From NCBI GenBank assembly GCA_037127315.1, contig JBBBDQ010001454.1, forward strand, positions 1,222,001-1,286,000: a DNA stretch of 64,000 nucleotides, in the 5' to 3' direction. Shown here one piece after another: positions 21,994 to 32,499 of the stretch; positions within the stretch are counted from its first letter, which is position 1, and each line of letters opens with the position of its first letter. The notes beneath the pieces are model-generated. The model was not told the DNA's origin. It searched no databases and saw only the letters and a program-made list of their open reading frames with translations. The DNA is from Ascarosepion bandense. Its lineage: Eukaryota; Mollusca; Cephalopoda; Sepiida; Sepiidae. The position numbers and the translations under genes were made by a program.

Positions 21994-22090
21994 TTTGCTA
22001 CGGTACCCAGATATAAATTTCTGTACCCGCTTTATCTTTGATACGCTTAATACGTAGCTTATTCATTGGGAATCTCTTTTGCAGACAACT

Positions 22091-22572
22091 TTCTTCTTTT
22101 AAGTTCGGTCGCCCTTCAGAACGCAAGCGATGATGGCCCTCCGCACATTCCTGTCTCATGTAGCTCTTTAAAAAATTTTTGTTTTTACTATTTCTCCCAA
22201 AGCCTGTTCTGTCATCCATTTGCTCAAACCCACCACGTATGTCAAGTGCTGCTTTCCTGTTACCCTCTTTCTTTTATCTGTCTTGTCAGTATCAGATTTT
22301 CCAAGCCCATCTTTCTCCTTACGTGCCCCCAAAATGATTTCAACTGTCTTTTCCTTATATTAAGTATATGACTCCATTTTGTTTACATTTTCCCCAAAAC
22401 CTCGTCGTTGCTCAAATGTTCACTCAATAGTATCCTCAGTATCCTTCTGTAGAAATAAATTTCTGTCGCTTGAAGTCTGTTATTCATCTGTGAAGATATT
22501 ATTCATTATTCGCTGTCGCACAGAAGAACAAATGTTATGTAACAGTTTAGTACTCTTTTCTTTGTTTCAGTT
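22091..22572 (-). pseudogene. Endonuclease-RT LINE (family L), 3' end
   Basis: Starts in TTCTTCTTTT (coding-strand GAA tail), then the reverse complement of the terminal GVTGE..LRA-like region, MTDRTGF-like, and the block around TTCTGTAGAAATAAATTTCT where WFYRRMLRI would be encoded. The frames are broken and part of the 3' UTR differs from the other copies (TTTAAGTTCGGTCG). No RT core. Confidence 0.85.
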
Positions 22573-22649
22573 AATCCATATAGACTCATTTTGGGTTCTG
22601 TGCTAAATAGATAGATACTTACCGGACAATCATCGCTTCACAATGTATA

Positions 22650-23392
22650 CAGGGTGCGATGTATGGTCTTTAAATTGCTCAAAAATGAAAATAACACTGA
22701 CATCTAATTTTAGCAGATATATTTATCAAAATTACACAAAAATGTTTTGAAATAATAAAGAGTAACTGTATTCAATGAAATGACCATTGGCTTCAACCAG
22801 ACAACTTCGTAATCTCCTGCGACTTTACTAGACGGTTTCTTTGTTTAAACTGATGAATACTGCCATAATCTTTGTCTTCAGTTTATCTTTTGTCCTACAA
22901 GAAGTTTTGTCGATTTCAATGGGGTTGCAGTCTGAGGAGTTAAGTAATCAAATGTAAGGGGTGATGTGGTAACAGAAATTGTATGACGGCCATGACTAGG
23001 TTCTTCTGCTTGTGTGTCATGACGCTGAATCGTGTTGCGAGACATAAGGTCTTCCATTAGCCACCTTTTGAGTCAGGACAGCACTACTTCTTCAAGGCTC
23101 TTCAAGTAGGCCCCCGTGTTCAGTCAAAGGTCTTCACCAATAAATTCGGTAGTTCTTTTTCCGAATACTCTGCACTGTCCTCAGACAGACACCCAAACAC
23201 CATGAAATGTTCCTGTTGGATCTTCCGGCACAAATCCCAAGCGTTTCTAATATTTTTGTTGAGTCATAGTGCTCCTTTTCATAAACGGTGTCCAACTGAC
23301 CCTACTATACTGTACACTCGACAAAATAAAAAACAACGCGCATACGCGACATTAAAAATATAAAATGGTGATAATTTACCCATCGCTTCCTG
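22650..23392 (-). mobile_element. Tc1/mariner-like element, internally deleted, TA-flanked
   Basis: Ends CAGGGTGCGATGTATGGTCT (left) and, inverted, CAGGAAGCGATGGGTAAATT (right), with TA on both sides (22648-22649 and 23393-23394). Minus-strand coding remnants match the 7942-8754 copy: LRTVQSIRK-like (about 23170-23200), then KVANGRPYVSQHD, HITPYI, LNSSDCNPIE-like with the second catalytic Asp (about 22920), LNKETV and VEANGHFIE near 22780. The segment with the first catalytic Asp is missing, as in the other copy. 743 bases. The transposase is broken by several stops, so it could move only with outside help. Confidence 0.9.
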
Positions 23393-23734
23393 TAATTGGT
23401 TTTATGCGATATTTTTTCTTTTAGACATCAATTGTTGGGATCAATTAAATGAGCTATTGTCCGTGTGAACTCGTCAGCATATATTTCTAGTAAACATATT
23501 TGTATTCGATTGATACTGTGAGAACTGTCTTCCATTATGCATCACAATGACTTCGACTTGATCAAACTGGGCGCTATTAGCGTTATTTACCTGTCGAACA
23601 AATGTTCACCCAGGCTGTTAGCGGAACAGAAATGGCAGGAGGTGACACCACAGGAAAAAATGAGCATAGTCTTCAATCAACTATCCAACATATTAAGTAT
23701 TTATGTCGAGTGGCATTCAATGTTTGTTGATTTT
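23393..23734. other. Non-coding, nothing recognised
   Basis: A 76-residue open frame at 23537-23767 (MHHNDFDLIKLGAISVIYL...) has no known motif and runs into the SINE tail; treated as chance. Confidence 0.35.
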
Positions 23735-24092
23735 TTATGGCTTATCAACCCCTTGCAGGTTATTTAAGGCCAGAAAATAATTTTCACTTGTTAGAATCAT
23801 TTAGAGATAATAATGATTTATTGATAAAAGTCCTGCTAATTAATGGTTGGTGTGTGATAAGAAGTGGGTTGTACCTTTCCCAGTGGAACTCTCGCGTAAG
23901 GGAACATAACAAATTCAACTGGAATCGGAAATCGCTTCTCCGATTAATTTCGAACCGGCGTCCATTTTACCATCCGTACATCCAAACTTACAGTACCTGG
24001 TATTTCGAAGCGATCCTGCGTCTAGGTTTGACGTTGCTTAACTTTGTTGATCATACGAGAACGTTGTTTTAACGTGATATGTCCATAAGCCA
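23735..24092 (-). mobile_element. 5S-tRNA chimeric SINE (family A)
   Basis: Minus strand: 5S part from 24092 (GCTTATGGACATATCACGTT, then CAAAGTTAAGCAACGTCAAA and AAATACCAGGTACTGTAAG), followed by GGATGTACGGATGG, B-box-like CCGATTCCAGTTGAATTTG region, CTGGGAAAGGTA, and the family A tail GGCCTTAAATAACCTGC...GGGTTGATAAGCCATAAAAA ending near 23735. More diverged than the 12.3 kb copy but with the same modules in the same order. Confidence 0.9.
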
Positions 24093-24192
24093 TATTTTTC
24101 AGGGAACGGAATTAAAAGCAAACATCATTAATTATGAGCTTTATTTCTCTACAAAATCCTCACCAGCATCAAAGCATATCTATAAGCGATGA

Positions 24193-24480
24193 TCAGTCAG
24201 GTGCCATACGTGCTACACGCTTGGGCGATCTGACTGACTGGGCAGAAGATTATCCCGCAGTAGTTTGCAATTGCTTTCTGCAGTAGACTGGTTGCCAACC
24301 AAGGCTATAGAACCCAATCTGTCCTGTTATTTGACCCATAACTGGAAGGAATAGAGGGATTAATACCTTTCCCAAGGGTATTTGCGCGTATATGATTACA
24401 ACGAATTCAACTGGAATTCGAACTCGGCTCTCCGATTTCTCTTTCCAAATCGATATCCACTGGACTACAACGCACATCCT
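24193..24480 (-). mobile_element. tRNA-derived SINE, family B
   Basis: Minus strand: AGGATGTGCGTTGTAGTCCA head, GAGTTCGAATTCCAG, CCAGTTATGGGTCAAATAAC, TACTGCAGAAAGCAATTGCA, CCCAGTCAGTCAG. Lacks the CATGTCTC hairpin. Confidence 0.93.
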
Positions 24481-24499
24481 CGATAATACCGGACGATAA

Positions 24500-25320
24500 T
24501 ACAATCACGGAAGAACTGACGGTCCTGAGTAGTTAAACAAAGCAGATTTTCTGGACTGTTATGCGATATCTGTGTGACGCCTTATGCCCGGGGCTGGCCG
24601 TCTAATTGTGACGCTCGTTCTCGTTGACGGTCGTGACGATTCCAGTTGTTACACTGTCACCCATCTGGCCGGTTGGTTCGGTCGCTGTTGCTGGTCGTGA
24701 CGATCTCGTCCGATGATGTCGTCACAAAAGCTGGTTTACAAGACATCTCTTGCAAGAACGCACCACCGTCCCACGTTATGAATTGATCTCAGAGGTCGCG
24801 TCATGCAATTTTAGTAGTCGCCTTTTAGAGCCAGTCCGGACACTGGTGCACACTTGTGGTTAAAAAAAAGTAAATACGGCACCAAATAAAAAAAATTTTT
24901 AATAAAATAAATGAACAAGGTCGAAAACGCCTGGAGAGTTACGAAGAATGTCTTTATATATATATAAAAAAAAACAATGTTTCTTTTGTTTTTTGTTTTT
25001 TTTATAGGAGCCGACAATACATTTGTCTTTTCCGTATTCTCTAAAATTGGAGCTGTCCGTTTTCTAGGTAATGTTAAAAAATAATGAAGATCTTTCGGGT
25101 TCTTGTCGGAACTTGACGGGATTTGGCGGCTAATGTGGCGGTGATGGCGGTGGCGGTGACGGCGGTGGCGGTGTGGGGAACTATTCTCGTCGAGTCTCTA
25201 TTTTTATAACCCTTTTCAATCCTCTCTGGGGATCTAGCCGACTCGAAGCCTTCGGCCAATGAAATAATTTTCCGCCCACTCGATTTGCGGAAGGGGTTAG
25301 CTTACGAATGAGATATCGCC
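24500..25320. other. GC-rich patch of unknown nature
   Basis: Two blocks, about 24560-24850 and 25060-25320, are clearly richer in G/C and CpG than the rest (TGCCCGGGGCTGGCCG, GTCGTGACGATCTCGTCC, GGCGGTGATGGCGGTGGCGG). 25125-25175 is a GGCGGT minisatellite-like run. No ORF with a domain, no LTR partner, no splice-bounded frame was found. Could be an unmethylated promoter-like island or a young element with no other copy here. Confidence 0.4.
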
Positions 25321-25782
25321 AGCTCACATCATATTCAGACTCGTTCAATTTCCCAGAAACTTCTGTTCTTAAAATATATCTGTTGAGGGACTTTAACCCC
25401 GCCTGACCTCATCAAATTAACTCTGACACTTTGTTTTGGCTACTAAAATTTTAGCTTTACCAAAAGATATCCGCTTCGAACACGAAAGAAGAAAAATTAT
25501 ATTTTTCCCTTTTCTTTCCACAAAATAGTTAATATTTCTATTCTCCATATTTTACAAGTATATGATAGTATTAAAATAATTAATTTTTCCTATGCTCCGT
25601 ATTTTACAAGTATTTGATAGTATCAAAATAGTTTTTTTTTTTACATAAGATCACATCGCGAATTACAATAAAGCACAACCAATACTACTACTAATATTAA
25701 TTCCTCTCTCTCCGCTGTATTCAACCAACAAATGAAAGTATCACCGCGGGAGATAGTGTTACATCTGTCCTTTTATATCACA
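25321..25782. repeat. Non-coding with a 56-bp local duplication
   Basis: The unit CCATATTTTACAAGTATATG..ATAGTATTAAAATA at about 25545-25582 is repeated with CCGTATTTTACAAGTATTTG at about 25600-25638; nothing else recognised. Confidence 0.7.
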
Positions 25783-25945
25783 GCAAATGCTGGAGAATCT
25801 TCTCAAAGATGAAGGAGAGACCAAAGCAACAGAAATATGGTTCTACAGAAGGATGCTGAGGATACATAGGACGAAGATGTGAGCAACGACAAGATTTTGG
25901 AGAGGATGCAAACGAAAATAAAATTTATATACAGGTTATAAAACG
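25783..25945 (+). pseudogene. Endonuclease-RT LINE (family L), short fragment
   Basis: Encodes TEIWFYRRMLRIH, then (frameshifted) VSNDKILERM, and ends in a KRKAKF-like remnant of KRQLKFLG. About 160 bases, both ends lost. Confidence 0.87.
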
Positions 25946-26039
25946 GAAAGCCAAGTTTACTTTGCTGTAAACAAATATTAAAATAGTTGCATAGTTTTCT
26001 AATAACAGCCCTTTTGAACAAACATTTTGAATACCTTTT

Positions 26040-26320
26040 GTAGTAATGTTTCTTTTAAAAGGTATTTATTATTGTTATATTCTTTCTATTTTTTCTTTTT
26101 ACTTTCTTTTTTCTTTCTTTTATCAGTATGTATTACGGCTGCTTTCTTTCTTTTTTTTCTTTCTTTCATCGGTATTATTTTTTCTTTCTTTCTTTTATAG
26201 GCATGTACTGCTGTAATTTTTCTTTCTTTCTTCAATCGGCATTTATTATTGTTACATTCTTTTCCTTTATTTTTTTTATTCATTTTCTTTTTTTATCGGG
26301 ATGTATGACCTATGCAAATC
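26040..26320. repeat. Pyrimidine-rich minisatellite, segment 1
   Basis: Units of about 45-60 bases made of a TTTATCGGTATTTATTATTG-like core followed by CTTT repeats. The LINE at 26325 splits this array from segments at 27.6 and 28.3 kb. Confidence 0.88.
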
Positions 26321-26324
26321 GATT

Positions 26325-27620
26325 TTTATAGCACTGCCGAAGAAGCCAAGTGCAAAAGAGTGCGAACTACACCGAACTATCAGCTTAAAGATTTACATTA
26401 CAAAACTGATTGTCAGAATCCTGATGAATAGCGCGAGAAGCAGAATCAGGCCAGAGATACGACAGGAACAGTCAAAGACACTGGATCAAGGAACGCCATA
26501 TTTATGATTAGGATGCTCTCTGAAAGAGCAATACAAATGAAAAAGGACTTGTACCTATGTTTTATAGATTATGCGAAGGAATTCAGTAAAATACGCCACA
26601 AAGAATTGATGGATATGCTCAGCAGCCTCGACATTTTGGGGAAAGACATCAGAGTAATCAAGAATCTCAACTGGCAGCAAACTGCTTGCATAGAGACCGG
26701 TAACAATTTCAGCAGATTTACAAAGATAGAAAGCGGCGTAAGACAAGGATGTGTTTTTTCACTAGATCTATTCAACTTGTACAGCGAGAATATTTTGAGG
26801 ACCCTAGATGTTATGCTAGGATTCGTCATCGGAGGCCACAATTTGAACAACATAATGTACGCAGATGATACAGTGCTGATTGCAGACACGGAAAGAAAAC
26901 TACAAGACCTCCTACAGAAGGTAGCTGAAGAGAGTGACAAAAAAGGGCTACAAATAAACTGCAAGAAAGCTGAATGCATAGTCATCAGCAAAAAGACCAA
27001 CCCAAAATGCCAAATACAGGTGGGAGATACTAGAATCAAGCAAGTACAAAAGTTTAAATACCTAGGAAATGTTAGATAGAAAGTGCGATACAGAGATCCG
27101 AAGGCGAATTGGCATGGCAAAGGACACGTTCCAGAAGCTGAGTAAAGTACTAAGACACAGGAAAATTTCACTAGAAACAAAGAAGGGAGTGCTGTGATGT
27201 CAGTTCTTCAATACAGCAGTGAATTCTGGACAATATCATCAAAGATGAAGCAGTGGAAATGTGGTTCTACAGAAATATGCTGCGGATATCATGGACCGAG
27301 CATGTGAGCAATGATGAGGTGTTGGAAAGAATGACAACGAAAATAAAATTGATAGTGAGCATCAGGAAGAGACAACTGAAGTTCATGGGAATAGGAATGA
27401 GGAAGGAGGGTTTGGAGAACCTGATACTGACAGGCCAGATAAAAGGAAAAAGAGACAGAGGAAGTCAGGGGATAATATATTTGAAGAGCCTGAGCAGGTG
27501 GATGACGGAACGGGGGTTTCGTGGTGTAACAGGAGAGAACATACTAAGAGCCACCAGGGATAGGGAGACGTGGAAAGCCATGATTGCCTACATCCTGAAA
27601 TGACAAAACACATAGAAGAA
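26325..27620 (+). pseudogene. Endonuclease-RT LINE (family L), best reverse transcriptase copy
   Basis: Reverse transcriptase of a non-LTR retrotransposon, which copies its own RNA at a nicked target. In order: ISLKIYITKLIVRILMNSAR (about 26380-26440), a frame change near 26470, MIRMLSERAIQMKKDLYLCF, then motif A IDYAKEFSKIRHKEL (catalytic Asp present), motif B GVRQGCVFSLDLFNLYSE, VIGGHNLNNIMYADDTVLIA with intact YADD (about 26855), INCKKAECIVISKK, KQVQKFKYLG (frame ends at 27079), then SKVLRHRKISLETKK, WFYRNMLRISWTEHVSNDEV, KRQLKFMG, GLENLILTGQIKGKRDRG and the C-terminal GVTGENILRATRDRETWK, ending at a stop at 27601-27603, followed by a GAA tail. The N-terminal endonuclease is absent (5' truncation). 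At least two frameshifts make it inactive. Clade is not fixed from sequence alone. Confidence 0.96.
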
Positions 27621-27634
27621 GAAGAATTATTATT

Positions 27635-27640
27635 AGTTTT

Positions 27641-27672
<32 letters not shown>

Positions 27673-27860
27673 TTATCGGTATATATTACTGTCATTTTCC
27701 TTTGTTTCTTTTTCCTTTGTTTCTTTTGTATTTATTATTGTTATTTTCTTTCTTTTTTTCTTTTTACTTCCTTCTTTTTTTTTTAGCGCTGTATATGACT
27801 GCTATTTTCTTTCTTTCAACTATCGCTGTTTATGTACAATTAATTAATCATTTTAGTTAA
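27635..27860. repeat. Pyrimidine-rich minisatellite, segment 2
   Basis: Continuation of the array interrupted by the LINE: (TTTC)n at 27643-27671, TTTTATCGGTATATATTACT, then degenerate units. Confidence 0.88.
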
Positions 27861-28284
27861 ATAGCATTTAACGTATTTTATTTTATAAAGTGTTGTTATT
27901 CTCGAAAGTTCTCATCTAAATAGTGTTTACAAATATTGTACTTTCTGTGTTTGTTTTCTTTTTACTTTTCTGGATCTTTCAGCATTTTCTTCATTTTTTT
28001 ATTTTGTCTCTCTCTTTGTCTATTTGCAAGTTTGGCTGTTTGATATGTTTTCTCTATCTTCGTCAATAGAGAATATCAGTGGTTTTCTTTTTTTTGCCAC
28101 AACAATTTATCCAGTCTTCACTTTAAAATCTTTTAATTTCTTTTTGCTTTTCGGGGAAATTTTTTCTGGATTTTGCTCAAGCAAATTTTCGCATTGTAAA
28201 TCAAGTCCTTTCAGAGCACTCTGTGAACTTTCCTCCTAATCATCGCCTTAGTTTATTTGTTCACCTTTTGAAATAACTTTAAAA
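27861..28284. other. Non-coding gap in the minisatellite
   Basis: T-rich, no unit structure; an open frame at 28024-28239 has no motif. Confidence 0.4.
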
Positions 28285-28930
28285 GGTACGCTTTACTCTA
28301 TTGGCATTTATTGCTGTTATTTTCTTTCTTTCTTTCTTTCTTTCTTCAGTAGGTATTATTGTTATTCTATTTCTTTTTTTCTTTCTTTCTTTTATCGGAA
28401 TGTATTTTTGCAATTTTATTTCTTTCTGCTTTTATCTTTCTTTCTTCTCTAGGTATTTATTATTGTTATTTTCTCTATTCTTTCTTTCTTTTTTTCTTTT
28501 TCTTTCTCTCATTTTTTCTTTTTTTTATCAGTATGTACTACTCTTTCTTTCTTTCATTCATTCTTTCTTTCTTTCATTCTTTCTTAATTCCATCTGTATT
28601 TATTAATGTTATTTTTTTCTTTTTCTCTCTCTTTTATAGGTATTTATTATTGTTTCTTTCTTTCTTTCCTTCTCTCTTTCTTTTATCGGTAATTTTTAAT
28701 GTTACTTTTTCCTTCCTTTCTTCAGTGTTTTTTTTTTCTTTTATTTCTTTTGTCTTTCTTTTTCTTTTTTTATTCGTATGTATTACTGTTATTTTCTTCC
28801 TTTCTTTAGTTCTTTCATTTTTTTATCGGTATGTATTAATTTTATTTCTTCCTTTATTTCCTTCTTTCTGTTTTTCTACATTTTCGTTCATTTTTTTTAT
28901 CAGTATGTAAAACTTATTTTCTTTCTCTTT
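28285..28930. repeat. Pyrimidine-rich minisatellite, segment 3
   Basis: About 12 units with cores TTTTATCGGTATGTATTACT, TTTATAGGTATTTATTATTG, TTTATCAGTATGTACTACTC and CTTTC runs. Long plus-strand frames here are Phe/Leu/Ser composition artefacts. Confidence 0.9.
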
Positions 28931-29772
28931 CTGCTTTTTCTTTTAGTTTCTTTTGTCTTCACCTGTTTCCTTCTGTTATTATGGCGACTATTAATGGTCC
29001 TGCAACTAATGCCGCCATTGTTCTTGCATTGTAATTTCTGTCTCTCGTCTGGATTCATTTCTGATTCTCGTCCTCAATAACACCCAATTCATTTCTTTTG
29101 TCCAATTTTTGCGAAACACTCACGGCCAGATGTTTGTTTTTACTTTTTATGGAGCAAAATCTTACAAAGAAATATTTGTTCCTAAACACATAAATATCTC
29201 CCGTCATTCATCACTGTTCATTCCTCTTCTGCCTTTTTTTATCTTCTTTTACTCCTCTTCTTCCTCCTATTTTGCACTTTCCCCTTTTCGTCATATAAAT
29301 GCATGGAAATGATAATGAAGCTTTAATATGTTTTTCCAAAATGTAAGCTTGGAAGATATCCTTGTTGTTTTGGTTGAAGTTTATCATTTATTTCCTGTTT
29401 GTTATTGGATTTCCGGTTTCTAAAATCTACTTAAACTCTATATTTATAACGTCTCGGCCTAAATGCTAAAATTTTATTGATTATATATTTTTCCTAATTA
29501 CGAGTAGATAGATGCGCCTATCGTCCAGTTCACACACTTCCCATGTCTTTTAAACAAGTGCAGAAGTTTTAATTGTATACAAGTATAAAAATCAACAAAA
29601 ATAAATTTATGGTTTTATACTTGTATACAATTTTAAAACATAACTTGCTAAAGACAGATACACTGTCGAAACATCGTCAAACGCTGTGTTTTTTCTGTTC
29701 TTAAATCACACTGTTCTGTAAGTGTTGAAAAATACTGGAGGAGTTATGTCAAACATTTATTATTATTATCAT
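28931..29772. other. Non-coding; contains a short hairpin
   Basis: Nothing coding. The 29568-29637 hairpin is listed separately. Confidence 0.4.
29568..29637. repeat. Near-perfect 24-bp inverted repeat (hairpin)
   Basis: Arms TTTTAATTGTATACAAGTAT and, inverted, TTTTAAAATTGTATACAAGT with a 22-base AT-rich loop. Size is like a small RNA hairpin precursor but the stem is pure AT-rich palindrome; no other copy seen. Confidence 0.8.
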
Positions 29773-30540
29773 GTGATTTTTCATCATATTTCCATTTCTA
29801 CTTTGGTCGCACTACCTACCAAGTCTGCTGGAAGACCTAAGGCAGGTCGTGGTGTGTTGTTATAGCCCCATTTCATGTTTTTTGGCGCAATTTCATGCAT
29901 TTTCTACCTCCTCTAACATCCCTAGCATTACATAGACAAAGTTCTTCTTAGTGTGTGGGCTGTACTTAACAAGACATTTTTTAATATCTATTAAGCTAAG
30001 GTTTCCAGGGATTCTTTCAATGTGTTGTTTTTTTCCATTTTTTATCATTCCAAGTGCACCTACTATTCTTGTTTACAATTTCCACATTTTTTCCATTTCA
30101 ATTTCTAGGCCTTTATATTTTGACAGTTTCTTAAATTCCTTGGTTGCTATGTTACAATCCGCTAGACAAGCTATATCAATTAGTAGGCAGGTTTTTTCTT
30201 TCTGGCTTTTAACAATAAGGTCATGCCTATTTGCTTCATTTTTTCTGTCTGTGTAGATGGTGTAATCTCATAGAATGGTGGCATCTTCTATTTCTGTAAC
30301 CGGTGCTGGGTGGTGTTCATACCAGTGTTTATTTACATATTTTCCATAGTGTTTGCACTTTGTCCAATGTAAATATTGCCCCACTCTATCGTGACCATTT
30401 TTATATTCATTTGGGACAAGTACAGAACATCCTGAGATTAGATGGTCTATTGTTTCTTGGTTTTTATCACAGAATCTGCATTTTGGATTCACATTATTAT
30501 GTATAATATTTGCCTGAAAGTTCCTAGTGAAAAGACTTTG
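29773..30540 (-). pseudogene. RLE-LINE copy 1: zinc knuckle, endonuclease region and 3' UTR
   Basis: Minus strand from about 30500: NPKCRFCDKNQETIDHLISG then CSVLVPNEYKNGHDRVGQYL, a CxxC...HxxxxC knuckle followed by HWTKCKHYGKYVNKHWYEHH and PAPVTEIED. This is the region that leads into the restriction-like endonuclease of R2/NeSL-type LINEs. Across frame breaks at 30100-30260, RPDIVIK-like, IDIACLADCNI-like and EFKKLSKYKGLEIEMEK-like stretches follow the RPD...D pattern of the endonuclease. The 3' UTR has the blocks shared with 3.3 and 38.3 kb and ends next to TTATTATTAT at about 29759-29770. Endonuclease cutting of a specific target is family knowledge. Confidence 0.92.
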
Positions 30541-30856
30541 GTCTTGCGCTGCAAGAATAAAGCCTTCAGTCTCAGATGCACGTAACCATCGATGTGTATT
30601 AACTTTATCAACATTGGATTTATTTGTATGTTCTGGATATTGGCAATGCAGAGGTTTGTCTTACCAGCGTTGTTTCATCTTTTCAAGAGCTTTATCTTTG
30701 TCTTTCATTTTCATATTTTTGATGCAATAGTTGGTTCTTGGCTTCTGTTTTGCTTTTCTACAGAATCTACTAAATGTAAATCTTGTTTGTATTTACTACC
30801 TTCTTTCATTATTGAATTTTTTTTCTGTTTTCATGTTGTTTGACTAATTGTATCAT

Positions 30857-31458
30857 CTAGTCCTTTCTTTTTTCTATGTATGTTAGTAAGCCAATATTTG
30901 TTGTCTTGTATGACAATTCTAGCTGAATAAGACCTCTTCCACCTTCTTTATGGGGTATGTATAGACGGTCTACATCAGCCTTTAGATGATGCATCTTATG
31001 CTTAGAAAGATGTTTTCTTGTTTTAGAATCCATTCGTCTGATGTCGTTTAGAGTCCAGTTCAAGATGTTAAAACTATATTGGACCACTGGAATAGCAAGG
31101 CTATTAATGGCCATAATTCTGTTCTGAGAATTCAATTCAGTTTTTAATATCAGTCGTATCCTTATATAGTACTCTTTACGCACTATTTCTTTCATTTTTT
31201 GTGAATTTTTTCCCTCTCATTTACACCTAGGTATTTATAAGCTTCTTCTGGCTCTAAATCTTTTATTGTTACAGCAGGGTTTAATCTAATTGAGGATGTT
31301 TGTTGTAGCGATCCTCGTAAAACTGTAGCGTTAGCACATTTATTCAAATTGAACTTAATTTCAATGTCTTCACTGAAGCATTTTACAGTTTGCAGAAGAC
31401 CTTCCAGCTCATTATCATTCTTAGCATACAACTTTAAGTCATCCATGTAAAATAGATG
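30857..31458 (-). pseudogene. RLE-LINE copy 1: reverse transcriptase C-terminal part
   Basis: Begins on the minus strand at about 31458 with ISHLFYMDDLKLYAKNDNEL, the YMDD catalytic motif of RT being only a few codons from the truncation point. Then LLQTVKCFSEDIEIKFNLNK, CANATVLRG, TIKDLEPEEAYKYLGVNE; a frame change near 31195; then RIRLILKTELNSQNRIMAIN, LAIPVVQYSFNILNWTLNDI (thumb region), TRKHLSKHKMHHLKADVDRL and IPHKEGGRGLIQLE. The 5' end stops directly at a (TTA)n tract. Finger and palm parts upstream of YMDD are missing. Between 30857 and 30540 the frame is decayed but same strand. Confidence 0.95.
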
Positions 31459-31461
31459 GCT

Positions 31462-31515
<54 letters not shown>
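31459..31515. repeat. (TTA)n microsatellite abutting RLE-LINE 5' break
   Basis: TTATTTATTTA then about 16 TTA/ATT units; the LINE coding sequence begins at its left edge. Confidence 0.96.
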
Positions 31516-31585
31516 GATAGCCACAATGACAACATTTTTGGAATAATAGAAACACAAAGAACATCGCAACTTCGAATCAGATAGA

Positions 31586-31825
31586 CTGATTGATGGATTC
31601 GTATTTTACGGTTTATCAACCCATGCAAATGGTTTACTCATACAAATTTTACTAATTAATTAAAAAATGGTGGGAGGGAAGAAGAGGATTCACGACTTTT
31701 CTAAGAGTAAGTGAATATTAAGTGAATTAGAAATCGGCTCCCCGATTCAAAATTGAGAGCCATTATTCATTACACCACTTCGCATACAAATTTACGGCAT
31801 CTGGTATTTCCATGCGATCACCGTC
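31586..31825 (-). mobile_element. 5S-tRNA chimeric SINE (family A), 5' truncated
   Basis: Minus strand: starts inside the 5S part (GATCGCATGGAAATACCAGA, TGCCGTAAATTTG), then TATGCGAAGTGGTGTAAT head, GGGGAGCCGATTTCTAATTC, and the family A tail with GGGTTGATAAACCGTAAAAT near 31590-31615. Confidence 0.85.
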
Positions 31826-32103
31826 TTGGAATGAGAAATCGGAGCGTCGTGTTCGATTTCCACTTGAATTTGTTGCATTCACTTATATGCAAATACTTTT
31901 GGGAAAGGTATTAATGCATCTATTCTCCCTCCAGCAATGGGATGAATAACAGGTCAGATTGGTTTCTACAGCCTTGGTTAGCAACCAGACTACCATAGAA
32001 AGAAATGGCAACCTACTACGGGAAAATCTTCTGCCTAGTCAGTCATGGATCGAAAGAGACATGATCACCCATGCGTGTATCACGTATGACACTTAACTGA
32101 TTG
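31826..32103 (+). mobile_element. tRNA-derived SINE, family B, 5' truncated
   Basis: Plus strand: TTGGAATGAGAAATCGGAGC, GTGTTCGATTTCCACTTGAA, CTTTTGGGAAAGGTATTAAT, CTACCATAGAAAGAAATGGC, CACGTATGACACTTAACTGA. It directly abuts the minus-strand family A copy, head to head. Confidence 0.92.
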
Positions 32104-32269
32104 AATGCTGGACTACGCAGTAAATAAATACTGAACTGTTCTTGAACTTGTCAGATTCACAAAATGTTACTGATGCATAATGGTGTAACCAGAGTTGTCG
32201 GCACTCGTTTCAGCATAAATCGAAAATTGTGTTACAAGGCTTGATTTGATTTCGTTTAGATTGTTGGTC

Positions 32270-32439
32270 ATTTGTGGTCGAGAAGTCTAAGACGCGCCAG
32301 ATCAATTGGTGGCTTCCCCGATGTGGATAGGGATCGCAGGTTCGAATCCTGCCGAATGACACACATTTTCGTAACAAAAATTTATCGTAAATAATCAGGC
32401 CGGTAGAAATAAATATATAATGCTATTTGATTATAAACA

Positions 32440-32445
<6 letters not shown>
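32270..32445 (+). mobile_element. tRNA-derived SINE, family C
   Basis: tRNA-Leu/Ser-like head: GGTCGAGAAGTCTAAGACGC (A-box-like) and CGCAGGTTCGAATCCTGCCG (B-box-like) 70 bases later. Body CACACATTTTCGTAACAAAA, TTTATCGTAAATAATCAGGC, TAGAAATAAATATATAATGC, ending in the (TA)n tract. Confidence 0.85.

Positions 32446-32497
<52 letters not shown>
32446..32497. repeat. (TA)n microsatellite at SINE C 3' end
   Basis: About 25 TA units. Confidence 0.97.

Positions 32498-32499
<2 letters not shown>

Noticed and set aside
28301..29080. Overlapping long plus-strand frames of 100-183 codons
   Set aside because: Phe/Leu/Ser-rich translation of the CTTT minisatellite in more than one frame at once.
32270..32355. 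Genuine tRNA gene
   Set aside because: A- and B-box-like words are there but a proper acceptor stem is not, and the body is shared with other family C copies.
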